Shown here: positions 48,528 to 57,679 of the stretch, in pieces
How positions within the stretch are numbered: position 1 is the stretch's first letter
Layout of the letters: the number at the start of each line of letters is the position of its first letter
From: Novosphingobium sp. Fuku2-ISO-50
GTDB lineage: Bacteria > Pseudomonadota > Alphaproteobacteria > Sphingomonadales > Sphingomonadaceae
NCBI RefSeq assembly: GCF_001519055.1
Contig: NZ_KQ954295.1
Coordinates: 104,233 to 168,232, forward strand
Length of the DNA: 64,000 nt
Direction: 5' to 3'
Program-made: the position numbers and the translations under genes
The notes under the pieces: generated by a model
Told to the model about the DNA's origin: nothing
The model's database searches: none
Seen by the model: only the letters and a program-made list of their open reading frames with translations

Positions 48528-50063
48528 ATGGGGGTCGGATTGGGGCGCAGCGAAGACAACGCACAAATACCGGCGCCGACAAGATCGTCTCGCGGCGGGT
48601 TGCTTCATGACCGGGCGCTGCTGGCGATCGTGGGCGTGGCGCTGGTTGTCCGCGTTGCCCTCGCCAGCCAGATGACCGTGCTCCACGCCGACGAAGTGTG
48701 GCAATATCTCGAACCCGCGTATGGACTGATCACCGGTTCGTGGGTGCGTGCGTGGGAATTTCATGCCGGGATACGCGGCTGGTTCGTGCCGGTGCTGCTG
48801 ATCCCGCCGCTCGCGCTCGGTCACGCGATCGCGCCCGAGAGCCAGCTTCACATCTATCTCATGCGCGCGATGTTGAGCGTGATTTCGCTGGGCATTCCGA
48901 TTGCCTGGTACGATCTGGCGCGGCCCTTCGGGCGCCGCCATGCGCTGATTGCGGCGTGGGTGGCGGCGATCTGGTGCGAAGTGTTCTATTTCGGCGTGCG
49001 CCCGTCGTCCGAAGCGCTCGGCATGGCGCTGCTGTTTCCGGCCATGGCGCTGGCGCAGCGGCTGCGGCACGATCCCGGTCCGCGCAAGGCTCTGGCACTC
49101 GGCCTGCTGCTCGCGCTCGGCTTTGTCGTGCGGTTTCACTACCTGCCGGCGATCGGGCTGATCGCCATCTGGGGCCTTGGCCGCAGTTGGCAGCGCGTCA
49201 TGCCCGCGCTGGCGCTCGGTTTTTCAGCGGGGATCGCGATCGGCGGGCTGTGCGATCTGATCACCGGCCATGCGCCGCTGGTATGGATCTGGCGCAGTAT
49301 CGCGTTCAACGTGGTGACCGGCGGCAGCTCGATGTTCGGCACCCAGCCGCCCTGGTGGTTCGCCACGTATCAGATCGAAACCTGGGGATGGGCATCGCTG
49401 GCGATCATTCCGCTGATCCTGCTCGGCGCATGGCGTCTGCCGATGCTGCTGCTCATTGCAGCGGCGGTCTATGCCCCGCATTCGCTGATCGCGCACAAGG
49501 AATACCGCTTTGTCATCCTTGGCACGACAACGCTGATCCTGCTCGCGGTGATCGGCTCGGTCGAGCTTTGCGCCTTGCTGCGGCGGCGCTGGCCGGACGA
49601 ACGCATCACGCTCGCGGCGCTTGGCCTTGGCTGGTCCGCGCTGAGCCTCACAGTCGCGTTGTCGCCGGTGTTCATCGAATATTGGACTCAGGGGGATGAG
49701 GCGTTCAGCACGTTGGTGATTGCCGGCGAGCAGCCCGGGCTCTGCGGTATCGCACTGTATGAACAGCCCAATCACCCGGCCTTGGCGATGAGTCTGTTCA
49801 ACCGCAACGTCCCCGCCCTGCTGTTCGACGGCCCCGAAGCGCCGGACGAAGCGCGCGCCATGGTCGATCGCTACAATGTCGCGATCGCCTCGCAGCTTCA
49901 CGGCGCCGCGCTGCCGCGAGGATTCCATCTCGTCACCTGCTGGCACCAACAGAAGTTCCCGATCGAGGACCGCCAGCAATGCCTCTTTGTCCGCAGCGGC
50001 GGCTGCCATGGCAGCGCGGGCGATTTTTCGTATCAACCGGCCATGGAAAGGCGCGGCAAGTGA
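48528..50063 (+). CDS. GT22-like polytopic mannosyltransferase family protein
   Basis: 511 residues with about ten hydrophobic helices. Early in the protein, HADE (53-56) followed by VWQYLEPAYGLITGSWVRAW and WEFHAGIRG matches the ALG9/PIG-B (GT22) pattern HPDE...WEWHPGxR. A later HKEYRF matches the family's HKEERF. Such enzymes use lipid-linked sugar donors; in bacteria the acceptor is generally unknown. No clear binding site precedes ATG 48528, so the start is uncertain. It overlaps the next gene by 4 bases. Confidence 0.75.
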   Translation: MGVGLGRSEDNAQIPAPTRSSRGGLLHDRALLAIVGVALVVRVALASQMTVLHADEVWQYLEPAYGLITGSWVRAWEFHAGIRGWFVPVLLIPPLALGHAIAPESQLHIYLMRAMLSVISLGIPIAWYDLARPFGRRHALIAAWVAAIWCEVFYFGVRPSSEALGMALLFPAMALAQRLRHDPGPRKALALGLLLALGFVVRFHYLPAIGLIAIWGLGRSWQRVMPALALGFSAGIAIGGLCDLITGHAPLVWIWRSIAFNVVTGGSSMFGTQPPWWFATYQIETWGWASLAIIPLILLGAWRLPMLLLIAAAVYAPHSLIAHKEYRFVILGTTTLILLAVIGSVELCALLRRRWPDERITLAALGLGWSALSLTVALSPVFIEYWTQGDEAFSTLVIAGEQPGLCGIALYEQPNHPALAMSLFNRNVPALLFDGPEAPDEARAMVDRYNVAIASQLHGAALPRGFHLVTCWHQQKFPIEDRQQCLFVRSGGCHGSAGDFSYQPAMERRGK

Positions 50064-50638
50064 TCCGGCACGCCCCCGCCCTGATCGGCCTGCTGGCGCT
50101 CGCCGGGTGTACCCAGGCGCCGCCGCCGCCGTCGCCGCCATGCGCTGTCGGCACGAGCCTCCCGACAGCCGGGCTCGCGCGCGGCATTCCGGTCGAGGAC
50201 ACCCCCGGCGGCCATTGCCTCGCCGATCGGGCCGAGGCGGGCGATAACGACGCGGCGCTGCGCCTTGGCGATTTCTATCGGGAATTGCCGGGAATCTTGC
50301 CGCTGATCGACCGCAAGGGCCACGAACTGCACTGGTATCGCCTCGCCGGAGACCGCGGCTCTGCGCTCGGTGGCTGGCGCGCCGCGCTGTTGATCGACAA
50401 CGATCGCGACCGGCAAGTGCCCAACGACGCGCTGGCCTATGTCATCGCCGCGCTCAAGGCCGGGATTCCCGAAGCGGGCGATTATCTGGTCGATCAATGG
50501 CAGGACGGACGGATCGACCCCGGCAAGCTGTGGAGCTTGCGCCGCTGGCTCAACCAGCCCGGCGCGCTGCCCGCCGATCAGCGCGCAGAAATCATCGCCG
50601 GGCTCAACGCCCCGACCGATGAACTCGAATACGAATAG
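50060..50638 (+). CDS. lipoprotein with Sel1-like repeat
   Basis: 192 residues from GTG 50060, overlapping the upstream stop (GTGA). The lipoprotein signal is ALIGLLALAGC with Cys at about residue 16, followed by a proline-rich linker. A Sel1/TPR-like helical part (DNDAALRLGDFYRELPG, WYRLAGDRGSALGGWRAALL) follows. It is likely attached to a membrane and coupled in expression with the glycosyltransferase. The function is unknown. Confidence 0.65.
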   Translation: MIRHAPALIGLLALAGCTQAPPPPSPPCAVGTSLPTAGLARGIPVEDTPGGHCLADRAEAGDNDAALRLGDFYRELPGILPLIDRKGHELHWYRLAGDRGSALGGWRAALLIDNDRDRQVPNDALAYVIAALKAGIPEAGDYLVDQWQDGRIDPGKLWSLRRWLNQPGALPADQRAEIIAGLNAPTDELEYE

Positions 50639-50641
50639 GCC

Positions 50642-52012
50642 TCAGGCCGCCTGCCCAATCGCAAACCCGAGATCGCGGCGGCGCAGGACCATCGCCCCGC
50701 CGACCAGCAGGCCCATCAGCCCGGCAAAGATCGTCGCGATTTCCCGATTGTTCCACACCATCATGATCAGCGCGACGACCGCCATGATCAGTGCAAAGCC
50801 CGGCGCAAACGGGAACAGCGGCGCGCGGAACGGCCGCGCCAGACCGGGCTCGATCGTGCGCAACCGGAACAGCGAAGCCATCGCCATGATATACATGGTC
50901 AGCGCGCCGAGCGCCGACAGCGTCACCACACTGGCCGTCAGCGACTGGCCCGCGATATGCACGACATTGTCCGACCAGATCGTCGCCACGCCGACCACAC
51001 CACCGGCAATCGTCGCCATGTCGGGGGTGCGGAAACGCGGATGCAGCCGGGCCAGCCCGCGCGGAAGGAAACCGGCACGGGCCAGGGCAAAGATCTGTCG
51101 CGCATAGCCCATGATGATGCCGTGAAACGACGCCACCAGCCCGAACAGGCCGAGCCAGACCAGCATGTGCAGCCAGCCGCTCGACGCCCCGACGCTGCGC
51201 TTCATCGCCTGTGGCAGGGGATCGTTGATATTGGCGATCTGCGTCCAGTCGCCCGATCCACCGGCCAGCAGCATGACTCCGAAAGCCAGCGCGACGAGCG
51301 TGAGAATCCCGGCGATATAGGCGCGCGGGATCGTGCGGCGCGGATCGCGCGCTTCTTCGGCGGCCATCGCCACGCCTTCGATGGCCAGGAAAAACCAGAT
51401 CGCGAACGGCAGCGCGGCAAAGATCCCGCCAATCGCCGCCGGGCTGAACCGGTCATGCCCCGCCCAGCCGCCGACCACGAAATTCGACCAGTGAAACGAC
51501 GGCGCGACCACTCCCATGAACACGAGCAGTTCGCCCACCGCCAACAGCGTGACAAACAGCTCGAACGTCGCCGCGACATGCACGCCGACGATATTGAGCG
51601 CGACGAACACGATATAGGCGAGCGTGGCCGCATGGACCGGATCGAACCCGGGAAACTGCACTTTCAGATAGGCGCCGATCGCCAGCGCGATGGCGGGCGG
51701 CGCAAACACGAATTCGACCAGCGTGGCGAAACCGGCGATTGCCCCGCCCAGCGGCCCGAACGCACGGCTGGCATAGGCAAACGGCCCCCCGGCATGGGGA
51801 ATCGCAGTGGTCAGCTCGGTAAACGAGAAAATGAACGCGACATACATCGCCGCGACCATGACCGTCGCGACCAGAAAACCGAGCGTGCCCGCGCTGGCCC
51901 AGCCATAGCTCCAGCCGAAATATTCGCCCGAAATGACCAGCCCCACGGCAATGCCCCAGAGGTGAAACACGCTGAGGCGCTGTGACAGGCCATGCGACTG
52001 GGGATCGGTCAT
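50642..52012 (-). CDS. ethanolamine permease (APC superfamily)
   Basis: 456 residues with 12 hydrophobic helices. It opens LSVFHLWGIAVGLVISGEYF, then GWSYGWASAGTLGFL, as in Eat/ethanolamine permeases of the amino acid-polyamine group. ATG 52012 overlaps the eutC stop by four bases. Context with eutB and eutC makes ethanolamine uptake the most likely role. Stop and start codons tile with eutB-eutC, so all three are one operon. Confidence 0.9.
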   Translation of the reverse strand: MTDPQSHGLSQRLSVFHLWGIAVGLVISGEYFGWSYGWASAGTLGFLVATVMVAAMYVAFIFSFTELTTAIPHAGGPFAYASRAFGPLGGAIAGFATLVEFVFAPPAIALAIGAYLKVQFPGFDPVHAATLAYIVFVALNIVGVHVAATFELFVTLLAVGELLVFMGVVAPSFHWSNFVVGGWAGHDRFSPAAIGGIFAALPFAIWFFLAIEGVAMAAEEARDPRRTIPRAYIAGILTLVALAFGVMLLAGGSGDWTQIANINDPLPQAMKRSVGASSGWLHMLVWLGLFGLVASFHGIIMGYARQIFALARAGFLPRGLARLHPRFRTPDMATIAGGVVGVATIWSDNVVHIAGQSLTASVVTLSALGALTMYIMAMASLFRLRTIEPGLARPFRAPLFPFAPGFALIMAVVALIMMVWNNREIATIFAGLMGLLVGGAMVLRRRDLGFAIGQAA

Positions 52013-52785
52013 GCGGGGGTTTCCGGGATCAGGGTGGGTTGGATAGGCAGCGCTTCGGCATCGTCTTTCAGTTCGACGCCCGACAGGCCCCGCCGCAACG
52101 CCTCGCGCAAGAGACGGGCCAGCGTCGCGGCGGCCCGCACCGGGGTCAGCCCGCCGCGTCCATGGATATTGGAAATGCAATTGCGCTCGCTGTCGGCGCG
52201 CCCGACGCGCGGGGCATACGTCATGTAAATGCCCAGGCTGTCGGCCACACTCAGCCCCGGCCGCTCGCCGATCACCATGATCACCACGCGCGCGCCGAGC
52301 GCTTCGCCGATGGCATCGCCCAGCGCCACGCGCGCGCCGGTGGCAATCACCACCGGGGCCAGCGACAGGCCGTTCAACTCGGCCACGAGCGCGCGCACCA
52401 GTGCCGCCGCGCCCGCCTGCACCCCGGTCGCCGACAGCCCCTCGCCGATGACAATCGCCACATCATGGACGGCTTTTGCCCCGGCCAACCGTTCCGCGCT
52501 TTCGGTGGCGAGCCGTCGGCCAAGATCGGGGCGCCGCAGATAGGTCGCGCGATCGCCCGCCGCGCTTGCCACCGTGATCGTCGGCAAAGGCGCCAGCTCT
52601 GCGGCAAGCGCGGCGGCGTCAAACGGGGCATGGACGGCATCGCGCGCGCGCGCATGATCGAGCTGAAACGCCAGAACCGCGCCGAGCGGCGGCGCATGCC
52701 CCACCCGCCCCAGCGCGATCCGCGCGGGCGTTGCCGCGCGCAACCGGTCCCACAGGGCAGCGGGCGTCGGCAGATCGTCGCTCAT
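52009..52785 (-). CDS. eutC: ethanolamine ammonia-lyase light chain
   Basis: 258 residues: ARIALGRVGHAPPLGAVLAF, then FQLDHARARDAVH, VIGEGLSATGV, MVIGERPGLSVADSLGIYMT and ERNCISNIHGRGG. These are conserved EutC segments binding the base-off adenosylcobalamin cofactor. Overlaps eutB and the permease gene by four bases each. With EutB it splits ethanolamine to acetaldehyde and ammonia. Confidence 0.95.
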   Translation of the reverse strand: MSDDLPTPAALWDRLRAATPARIALGRVGHAPPLGAVLAFQLDHARARDAVHAPFDAAALAAELAPLPTITVASAAGDRATYLRRPDLGRRLATESAERLAGAKAVHDVAIVIGEGLSATGVQAGAAALVRALVAELNGLSLAPVVIATGARVALGDAIGEALGARVVIMVIGERPGLSVADSLGIYMTYAPRVGRADSERNCISNIHGRGGLTPVRAAATLARLLREALRRGLSGVELKDDAEALPIQPTLIPETPA

Positions 52786-54188
52786 GCCGCAATCCCCGTA
52801 CCGTTCAGCCGGTGGACCAGCCCCGCCGCGCCATCGGCCAATGCGCGGATCGAGCCATCGGGCGCGATCAGGCCCATCGCATCGAGCCAGCCCTCGAATT
52901 CAGGCGCGGCGCGCACCCCGAGCATCGCCCGCAAGGCCAGCGCATCGTGATACGACAGGCTCTGATAGCTGAGCATGACGTCATCGTTGCCCGGCACGCA
53001 GATCAGGAAACTGCACCCCGCGACCGTCAGCAAGGTCATCAGCGTATCCATGTCGTCCTGATCGGCCTCGGCGTGATTGGTATAGCAGGCATCGCACCCC
53101 ATCGGCAGGCCGAGCAGCTTGCCGCAGAAGTGGTCTTCCAGCGCGGCGCGGATGATCTCCTTGCCGTCATAGAGATATTCCGGGCCGATAAAGCCGACCA
53201 CGGTATTGACCAGCAAGGGATCGAACGCGCGCGCCACGCCATAGGCGCGCGCTTCCATCGTCTGCTGATCGATCCCGTGATGCGCATCGGCCGACAGCGC
53301 CGCGCCCTGCCCGGTTTCGAAATACATCACGTTCTGCCCGACCGTGCCGCGCCCGAGCGACAACGCCGCGTCGTGCGCCGCGCGCAGGACGGCAAGGTCT
53401 ATGCCGAAACCGCGATTGGCCGCCTCGCTGCCCGCGATCGACTGAAACACCAGATCGACCGGAGCGCCGCGCGCGATGATTTCCAGGCTGTTGGTGACAT
53501 GGGTCAGCACGCACGTCTGCGTCGGGATGGCATAGCGTTCGCGCAGATCGTCGAGCATGGCGATCAGCCGCAGTGCACCCGGCACGCTGTCGGTCGCGGG
53601 ATTGATCCCGATCACCGCATCGCCGACGCCATGGATCAATCCGTCGAGCACGGCAGCGGCAATCCCGCGCGGATCGTCGGCGGGATGATTGGGCTGAAGC
53701 CGGGTCGACAGCCGCCCGGCCAGGCCGATGGTGTTGCGAAACGCGGTCACCACCCGGACTTTCTGCGCGACGATGATCAGATCCTGATTGCGCATCAGCT
53801 TCGACACCGCCGCGACCATTTCCGGAATCAGCCCGGGCGCGACTTGTGCCAGCGCCACGCTGTCGGTTTCGGGTCGCAGCAACCAGTCGCGCAAATCGCC
53901 CACGGTCATCGCCGACAGCGGGGCAAAGGCGATGGCATCGTGGCTGTCGATAATCAGCCGGGTAACTTCGTCGCTTTCATAAGGGACAAGCGCGACATCG
54001 AGGAAATGGCGCAGCGGCAAGTCGGCCAGGACCGCGCGCGCGGCAACCCGCTGCGCGGCGCTGTCGGCAGCAAGCCCGGCAAGGGCATCGCCCGACCGCG
54101 TGGGCGTGGCACAGGCCATGACGTGCGCAAGACTGCCGAAGCGGTGGCGCTCGCCGCCAAAGTCGCAATGGTACGCCCCACCCATCAT
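52782..54188 (-). CDS. eutB: ethanolamine ammonia-lyase heavy chain
   Basis: 468 residues from ATG 54188, with GGGGA 7 bases before. Conserved segments include LMRNQDLIIVAQKVRVVTAF, GLAGRLSTRLQPNHPADDPR, GDAVIGINPATDS and CDACYTNHAEADQDDMD. It is the (beta/alpha)8 subunit holding substrate and cofactor B12. A longer frame to 54419 is not supported. No aldehyde dehydrogenase or microcompartment shell gene is adjacent. Confidence 0.95.
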   Translation of the reverse strand: MMGGAYHCDFGGERHRFGSLAHVMACATPTRSGDALAGLAADSAAQRVAARAVLADLPLRHFLDVALVPYESDEVTRLIIDSHDAIAFAPLSAMTVGDLRDWLLRPETDSVALAQVAPGLIPEMVAAVSKLMRNQDLIIVAQKVRVVTAFRNTIGLAGRLSTRLQPNHPADDPRGIAAAVLDGLIHGVGDAVIGINPATDSVPGALRLIAMLDDLRERYAIPTQTCVLTHVTNSLEIIARGAPVDLVFQSIAGSEAANRGFGIDLAVLRAAHDAALSLGRGTVGQNVMYFETGQGAALSADAHHGIDQQTMEARAYGVARAFDPLLVNTVVGFIGPEYLYDGKEIIRAALEDHFCGKLLGLPMGCDACYTNHAEADQDDMDTLMTLLTVAGCSFLICVPGNDDVMLSYQSLSYHDALALRAMLGVRAAPEFEGWLDAMGLIAPDGSIRALADGAAGLVHRLNGTGIAA

Positions 54189-54297
54189 GATCGATCCCCG
54201 GTTCCTTTCGCTGCCCTTGAAGCACAGCCTGAGCCCGGAGGCGATTCCCTTGCAAGTCGCTTGCGCCATGGCGCATGCCGGGCCAGACCCGCCCATC

Positions 54298-55161
54298 ATG
54301 TCAGCCAGCCCCGATCCCGCCGCGCTCGATGCGCTCCATGCTCTGGCCCGTCGCGCGCTGTGCGGGAGGCATGACCGGCTGACCGTGCTCGGCCTGTCGG
54401 GGGCGCAAGGCTCGGGCAAGTCGACCCTTGCCGCAGCGCTGCGGCAGCGGCTGGACGCCGAAGGCGTGCCTACGGCGATCCTGTCGCTCGACGATCTCTA
54501 TCTGACGCGGGCCGATCGGCTGCGGCTCGGCGCGGAGGTTCACCCGCTGCTGGCCACGCGCGGCGTACCGGGCACACACGACGTCGCGCTCGGGCTGGCC
54601 ACGATTGCCGCGCTCGAACGCGGCGAACCCTCGCTGCTGCCCCGCTTCGACAAAGCGCGCGACGACCGCCGCGCGCCGACCGAGGCCGACCGGGCCCCGG
54701 CGCGGACCCGCCTGCTGGTATTTGAAGGATGGTGTATCGGCGCACGACCGCAGACCGAGGCTGCCCTTGCCGAACCGGTGAACGCGCTCGAAGCCGAAGA
54801 AGACCGCGCGGGCGTCTGGCGCCACACGGTCAATGCGGCACTGGCTGGTCCTTATGCGGCGCTCTGGGCGCGGATCGATGCGCTTGCCATGCTGCGCGCG
54901 CCCGATTTCGCGACGATCGTCGGCTGGCGACAGCAACAGGAACGGGCACTGCGCAAGGACGTCGGCGATTGTCCGGGCCTGGCGGGCCCGGGGGTGATGA
55001 CCGATGCCGCCGTCATCCGCTTTGTCGCGCATTACGAACGGATCACCCGGCACTTGCTTGCGGATCTGCCCGGTCGGGCCGATTGTATCATCGACCTCGC
55101 CCCAGACCGGCACGTCACGCGTATCGCGATGGCTCCCGATTCCGGGCCGCCCATGGAGTAG
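54298..55161 (+). CDS. P-loop kinase, D-glycerate 3-kinase/YGR205-like
   Basis: 287 residues from ATG 54298. Walker A GAQGSGKS (35-42), then ILSLDDLYLTRADRLRLGAE and VHPLLATRGVPGTHD, characteristic of the plant GLYK and yeast Tda10 group. LLVFEGWCIGARP resembles the Walker B region of these kinases. The natural substrate may be glycerate or another small molecule. It is divergent from eutB; a common pathway is not obvious. Confidence 0.8.
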   Translation: MSASPDPAALDALHALARRALCGRHDRLTVLGLSGAQGSGKSTLAAALRQRLDAEGVPTAILSLDDLYLTRADRLRLGAEVHPLLATRGVPGTHDVALGLATIAALERGEPSLLPRFDKARDDRRAPTEADRAPARTRLLVFEGWCIGARPQTEAALAEPVNALEAEEDRAGVWRHTVNAALAGPYAALWARIDALAMLRAPDFATIVGWRQQQERALRKDVGDCPGLAGPGVMTDAAVIRFVAHYERITRHLLADLPGRADCIIDLAPDRHVTRIAMAPDSGPPME

Positions 55162-55168
55162 ACCCAGC

Positions 55169-55435
55169 ATGTCCAGTGCCCGCCACCCCTTCGCCACCCT
55201 CGCGCTTGCCGCAGGCCTCGTCGCTGTCACGATGCCTGCTGCCGAGGCGCATTCCTGCCGACGGCTCAACAAGACGCAAGGCGCGATCGTCGGCGGCACC
55301 GGCGGCGCCGTGCTGGGCGCGGTGCTGACCGGCGGCGTCACCGGGGCCGTGATCGGCGCGGCGGCCGGCGGGATTGCCGGCCATGAAATCGCGCGCAAAA
55401 AACACCACAAGTGCTATCGCGCCATATCCCGCTGA
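55169..55435 (+). CDS. small glycine-zipper membrane protein
   Basis: 88 residues, with GGAG 10 bases before ATG 55169. A signal peptide ends PAAEAHS. The mature part is a glycine zipper, GAIVGGTGGAVLGAVLTGG, then VTGAVIGAAAGGIAGHE, with basic C-terminus ARKKHHKCYR. It resembles 17-kDa surface antigen/glycine zipper 2TM proteins. It may insert in the outer membrane; the role is unknown. Confidence 0.7.
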   Translation: MSSARHPFATLALAAGLVAVTMPAAEAHSCRRLNKTQGAIVGGTGGAVLGAVLTGGVTGAVIGAAAGGIAGHEIARKKHHKCYRAISR

Positions 55436-55460
55436 GCCCCCAAGATCGCTCCAAACCGCC

Positions 55461-55997
55461 TTATTGCGCCGCCTCGTCAAGCTGGCCGTGATCAGGGACA
55501 TCCCCGACCGCATCGGCCAGCGAAACAAGCAGCGTATCGGCCATCGTGCCCAGAAACGCTTCCATCACGCCGTGGCCGCGCGGGCTCAATTTGACAAACG
55601 TCCGGCGTCCGTCGCGACCGTCTTCCTCTCGCTCGACCATCCCGCGCATTTCCAGGATACGCAGCCAGCGCAAGGCGGTGGTCGGCGGGACATGCGCGCC
55701 GATGCAGGCGCTGGTGGTCGGAACGCGCCGGTTTTCGCGCGCCGCAACATAGAGGTCGAGCAGGATGTCCCAGGTCGGCTCGCCAAACAGATCGGCGCTC
55801 AGATAGCGGGCGCGCCGCCGCCTGCCGGAATAGAATTCGCGGGCCAGCGTCAGCGCCAGCCGCTGACGCCGGGCAAGCGAGGCTTCATCACCGGCAACTT
55901 GCGGGTACGACGCCATCGGCGCAGCGCGCAGCGCGCGTTCGACTTTGCCGGGCCGCCCCGAGCCGGTGCCGCGCGGCGGATTGGAGCGAACCGTCAT
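55461..55997 (-). CDS. winged-helix (MarR-like) transcriptional regulator
   Basis: 178 residues from ATG 55997, which follows GGGGGAGG. The C-terminal half reads as a wHTH: DLFGEPTWDILLDLYVAARE, PTTSACIGAHVPPTTALRWL, then a wing REEDGRDGRRTFVKLSPRG. The N-terminal 45 residues are basic and unstructured. It resembles small MarR/PadR-type regulators found in sphingomonads. Targets unknown. Confidence 0.75.
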   Translation of the reverse strand: MTVRSNPPRGTGSGRPGKVERALRAAPMASYPQVAGDEASLARRQRLALTLAREFYSGRRRRARYLSADLFGEPTWDILLDLYVAARENRRVPTTSACIGAHVPPTTALRWLRILEMRGMVEREEDGRDGRRTFVKLSPRGHGVMEAFLGTMADTLLVSLADAVGDVPDHGQLDEAAQ

Positions 55998-56055
55998 GCC
56001 GTCCTCCCCCGCCCGTTCGCAGCCCGACATTTCCCAGACCGACATGGCGCGGCGA

Positions 56056-56502
56056 TCAGGCCGGACGCCAGGCCGCATAGCGACCGATGCGCCGTTGCCG
56101 CGCGGCATGGGCATACGTGCCGATGATCAGCACGACCAGTTGCATGAACGCGGGCACCTGAGTCATGACCCAATAGCTGCGCCGCGCCTCGTCGATTTCG
56201 AACAGCTTGGCGAAATGCGCGATAACGACGATCAGTTGCGTTGCGCTGCTCCACAAGGGCCAGCCGCGATTGGCCTTCAATGCGACCCATGTCAGCGTCA
56301 GAAACGCCCACATGTCGATCACGAAGTGACCGGGATTGACCTCGAACCATGTCGGGTCTCCGAAAATCAGATGATTGGCGATATCGAACACGGTTATCGC
56401 CACAAGGATAATCGCGACCACCCGCTCCGGCTCATCACCCTTGCGGGCGGCGAACAGAAACGAGAGGCATAACAGGAGCCAGGAAAGCGAGAAGAACAGC
56501 AT
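56056..56502 (-). CDS. four-helix membrane protein, unrecognised
   Basis: 148 residues with four hydrophobic segments, from the N-terminal SLSWLLLCLSFLF to FMQLVVLIIGTYAHAA near the C-terminus. The short loops carry WFEVNPGHFVIDMW. No family is assigned with confidence. It lies on the same strand as, and 58 bases upstream of, the wHTH regulator, so the two may be transcribed together. Confidence 0.6.
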   Translation of the reverse strand: MLFFSLSWLLLCLSFLFAARKGDEPERVVAIILVAITVFDIANHLIFGDPTWFEVNPGHFVIDMWAFLTLTWVALKANRGWPLWSSATQLIVVIAHFAKLFEIDEARRSYWVMTQVPAFMQLVVLIIGTYAHAARQRRIGRYAAWRPA

Positions 56503-56558
56503 GGCAGTCTATCGCAGCCCCAGACCGAATGTCTGAAATCCCGGCTCCTGCATCGCGA

Positions 56559-56972
56559 TCACGCGGCGCGCGACAGCAGAACTGCGTCGTCAGACACAAA
56601 TGCCTGGTCGCCTCCTTCGGCGGCCGGATCGGCCAGCCCGAATGCAGGGGACGGGCAGGAATCGGTACCCACCGCAAATTCCACCGCGATGTCGCTGAGC
56701 TTCCCATGCACGCGGGCCAGTTCCCCGCCGGCATTGAGCATCGCCTGCTGGCTGCGGACGAGCCGCATCAACGCGTCCTGCCCGACGAACGGCGCAACCC
56801 CGGTTTCACGGCGTGCGTGAACCATGGTCGAAAGCAACCGGGCCTGGCGCAGCAACGCTTCGTCGAGCGCGGCTTCGGCATGCATGAGATCGCGGCTGAT
56901 GCGTTGCTGGGCAACGTTGGTCGTCATCGGATCGGATTTCCGGGCATTGGTCATTTGAACATTGGTCATCAT
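56559..56972 (-). CDS. hypothetical protein, helical, unrecognised
   Basis: 137 residues from ATG 56972, which follows GGGAGG by 6 bases. The middle is predicted to be a long helical region (ISRDLMHAEAALDEALLRQA, then LLSTMVHARRETGV), and the C-terminus is acidic. Good binding site and codon use support expression. No domain is recognised. Confidence 0.55.
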   Translation of the reverse strand: MMTNVQMTNARKSDPMTTNVAQQRISRDLMHAEAALDEALLRQARLLSTMVHARRETGVAPFVGQDALMRLVRSQQAMLNAGGELARVHGKLSDIAVEFAVGTDSCPSPAFGLADPAAEGGDQAFVSDDAVLLSRAA

Positions 56973-57061
56973 GTCGAGCCTCCCGCCGGAGCCCCCCCGG
57001 GCACCGGCCACTTCTGAACAGGGAGACGCATGAACGGCGCGTGGTGGCACCCCAATATGGT

Positions 57062-57679
57062 TCAGCTGTCGAGCATGTGAGCAAGTTCCGAATATATCGC
57101 CAGCCCACCCAGAATCATCAGGGTGAGAAAGACTGTGATCATCGCAACCGCCCCCAGCCGCAACAAAGTGCCGCCCCGACCGTCAAACGCCTCGGGAAGG
57201 ACGTGATAGTATGCCTGAACTGCGTCGCTCGGCAGGAGATCCACCATCTTGCGTGGCGATGATCCCGTCCTTTCCGGATCTGCCGGTCGACCCTCTGGAG
57301 CATGTCCATCAGCCGCTTCCTGCGGACCCTGCTGCACGGTTTTCGGGCGTTCGGCGATGTCTGACGACCCGTATACGGATCGATGATATATCTCCGGAAC
57401 GGATATGTTGCCCTGTTCGACCAGCAATTGGCGATAGGCCAGGGCCACTTCGCTGCGCGTCGCCACCTGCAGCTTGCCCCGCGCCAGCATGATCCGCTGA
57501 TCAACCGTATGCGGAGAGATTCCGAGCATCCGGGAAATCTCTTTAGACGTCTTATGTTGTATAAGAAGATCAAGCACTTGGCATTGCTTGCTGGTCAATC
57601 CCCGCAAAGGGTCGCCAACACTGTGATCGGATGATCTGATCAACTCCCAGCCCCCTGTCACGCTCCTCGCAAGCCGCAT
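57062..57679 (-). CDS. LuxR-type HTH regulator with a C-terminal membrane helix
   Basis: 205 residues. An N-terminal LuxR HTH (LTSKQCQVLDLLIQHKTSKE, ISRMLGISPHTVDQRI; about residues 28-70) is followed by a polar linker and one hydrophobic segment near the C-terminus (AVAMITVFLTLMILGGLAIY). No receiver or autoinducer domain is present. This layout suggests a membrane-tethered transcription factor. Targets unknown. Confidence 0.8.
   Translation of the reverse strand: MRLARSVTGGWELIRSSDHSVGDPLRGLTSKQCQVLDLLIQHKTSKEISRMLGISPHTVDQRIMLARGKLQVATRSEVALAYRQLLVEQGNISVPEIYHRSVYGSSDIAERPKTVQQGPQEAADGHAPEGRPADPERTGSSPRKMVDLLPSDAVQAYYHVLPEAFDGRGGTLLRLGAVAMITVFLTLMILGGLAIYSELAHMLDS

Noticed and set aside
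48456..49139. Minus-strand frame of 227 codons opposite the GT22 gene
   Set aside because: Its translation is rich in His/Arg/Gln with no domain, whereas the plus strand encodes a clear membrane protein.
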